In this document: positions 63,413-64,000 of the stretch, in pieces | How positions within the stretch are numbered: position 1 is the first letter of the stretch | Layout: every line of letters begins with the position of its first letter | From: Scatophagus argus | Lineage: Eukaryota; Chordata; Actinopteri; Scatophagidae | Reading direction: 5' to 3' | DNA length: 64,000 nucleotides | NCBI RefSeq assembly: GCF_020382885.2 | Contig: NC_058502.1 | Span: 5,186,001-5,250,000 of the forward strand | Made by a program: the position numbers and the translations under genes | Notes under the pieces: model-generated | Database searches by the model: none | What the model was told of the DNA's origin: nothing | The model's input: the letters and a program-made list of their open reading frames with translations, nothing else

Positions 63413-64000
63413 GTGAGCGTGATGATGACATTGTTGCCCGAAGGTCCACAATGTTGCCATATTTCACTTCAGCTACATCATACATCATACAAAACATGTT
63501 TTCTACATTTATTCCTAGTGTGCACGTTGCTGTATTGGTTCTGAATCTCTAAAGCCAATAATTTTGAGAACTCTGCTGACCCGTTTTAGTTTGAAAACGC
63601 TAGAGTTCGCTTCCTGATAGGGTCTTCGCAGTCACGGCATGTCCTGTCTTGTGAGTCTTTTCCAGGAAAAAAAACAAACAACACGAGCCTTGCATACCAA
63701 TAGTAAATACAACATTGATGATAAAGTATAGGCGTCCTTCACCTTCTTTTCCTTGCTGGCTGTTTTGTACTATTTATTTATTTATTTCAATTTTTTGCAT
63801 TTTATTTCCTTTCTTGGCACCAAATTGCTCACAGAATGTAATGCAGAGAACATTAATTATCCAGAATGACTTAACAGGGTTTAATTTGCGTGTGGACGCA
63901 GAGCCATGCCATGCTCTGTATGAATTTATGGCTTTACAAACACACACACAGTCTGCAACAGAAATAAAAAAATGACACCAGCAAATGGTGTGTGAAATTA
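63413..64000 (+). other. Start of pank1 intron 5 (window edge)
   Basis: Opens with the donor GTGAGC. The 588 bases visible contain a short TATTTATTTATTTA run (about 63771-63787) and nothing else recognised. Confidence 0.6.

Overview
The window is vertebrate nuclear DNA, almost certainly from a teleost fish. Its genes are split into many small GT/AG exons, it is rich in CA/TG microsatellites, and it carries degenerate fish-type Tc1, LINE and MITE repeats. No bacterial, phage or CRISPR features are seen. All gene models below were assembled by eye from splice sites, reading phase and remembered family sequences; no alignment was run.

Layout, left to right. (1) 202-13874, plus: ten 3' coding exons of mrps5 (mitochondrial ribosomal protein uS5m); the 5' end lies outside the window. 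(2) 14.2-16.4 kb: a broken Tc1/mariner relic, an intron-containing tRNA-Ile(UAU) gene on the minus strand, and a decayed MITE. (3) 16584-20829 and 23857-30953, minus: two complete four-exon MAL-family genes in tandem, 154 and 165 residues, encoding four-helix MARVEL proteins of lipid-raft and apical trafficking. (4) 31-39 kb: a gene-free interval with repeat relics. (5) 39145-45531, minus: complete nphp1 (nephrocystin-1) in 20 exons, 684 residues. (6) 46352-47583, plus: a four-exon short-chain dehydrogenase of the C-factor-like type, head-to-head with nphp1 across 820 bp. (7) 50404-63412, plus: the first five exons of the alpha form of pank1 (pantothenate kinase 1), plus a separate beta-type first exon at 51436; the 3' end lies beyond the window.

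These genes form no operon-like unit. Their order is informative because in human, MRPS5 sits beside MAL on 2q11 and NPHP1 beside MALL on 2q13, while this fish keeps mrps5, MAL, MAL and nphp1 in one run. That suggests the human arrangement arose by splitting an ancestral tandem.

The most interesting signals are: complementary CA and UG repeats placed at the two ends of single introns (second MAL gene intron 3, nphp1 intron 14); both alternative pank1 first exons; a near-perfect 44-bp-arm hairpin in the first intron of the second MAL gene; a six-copy MITE-like family; and a conflict between position and sequence in assigning the two MAL genes to MAL or MALL.
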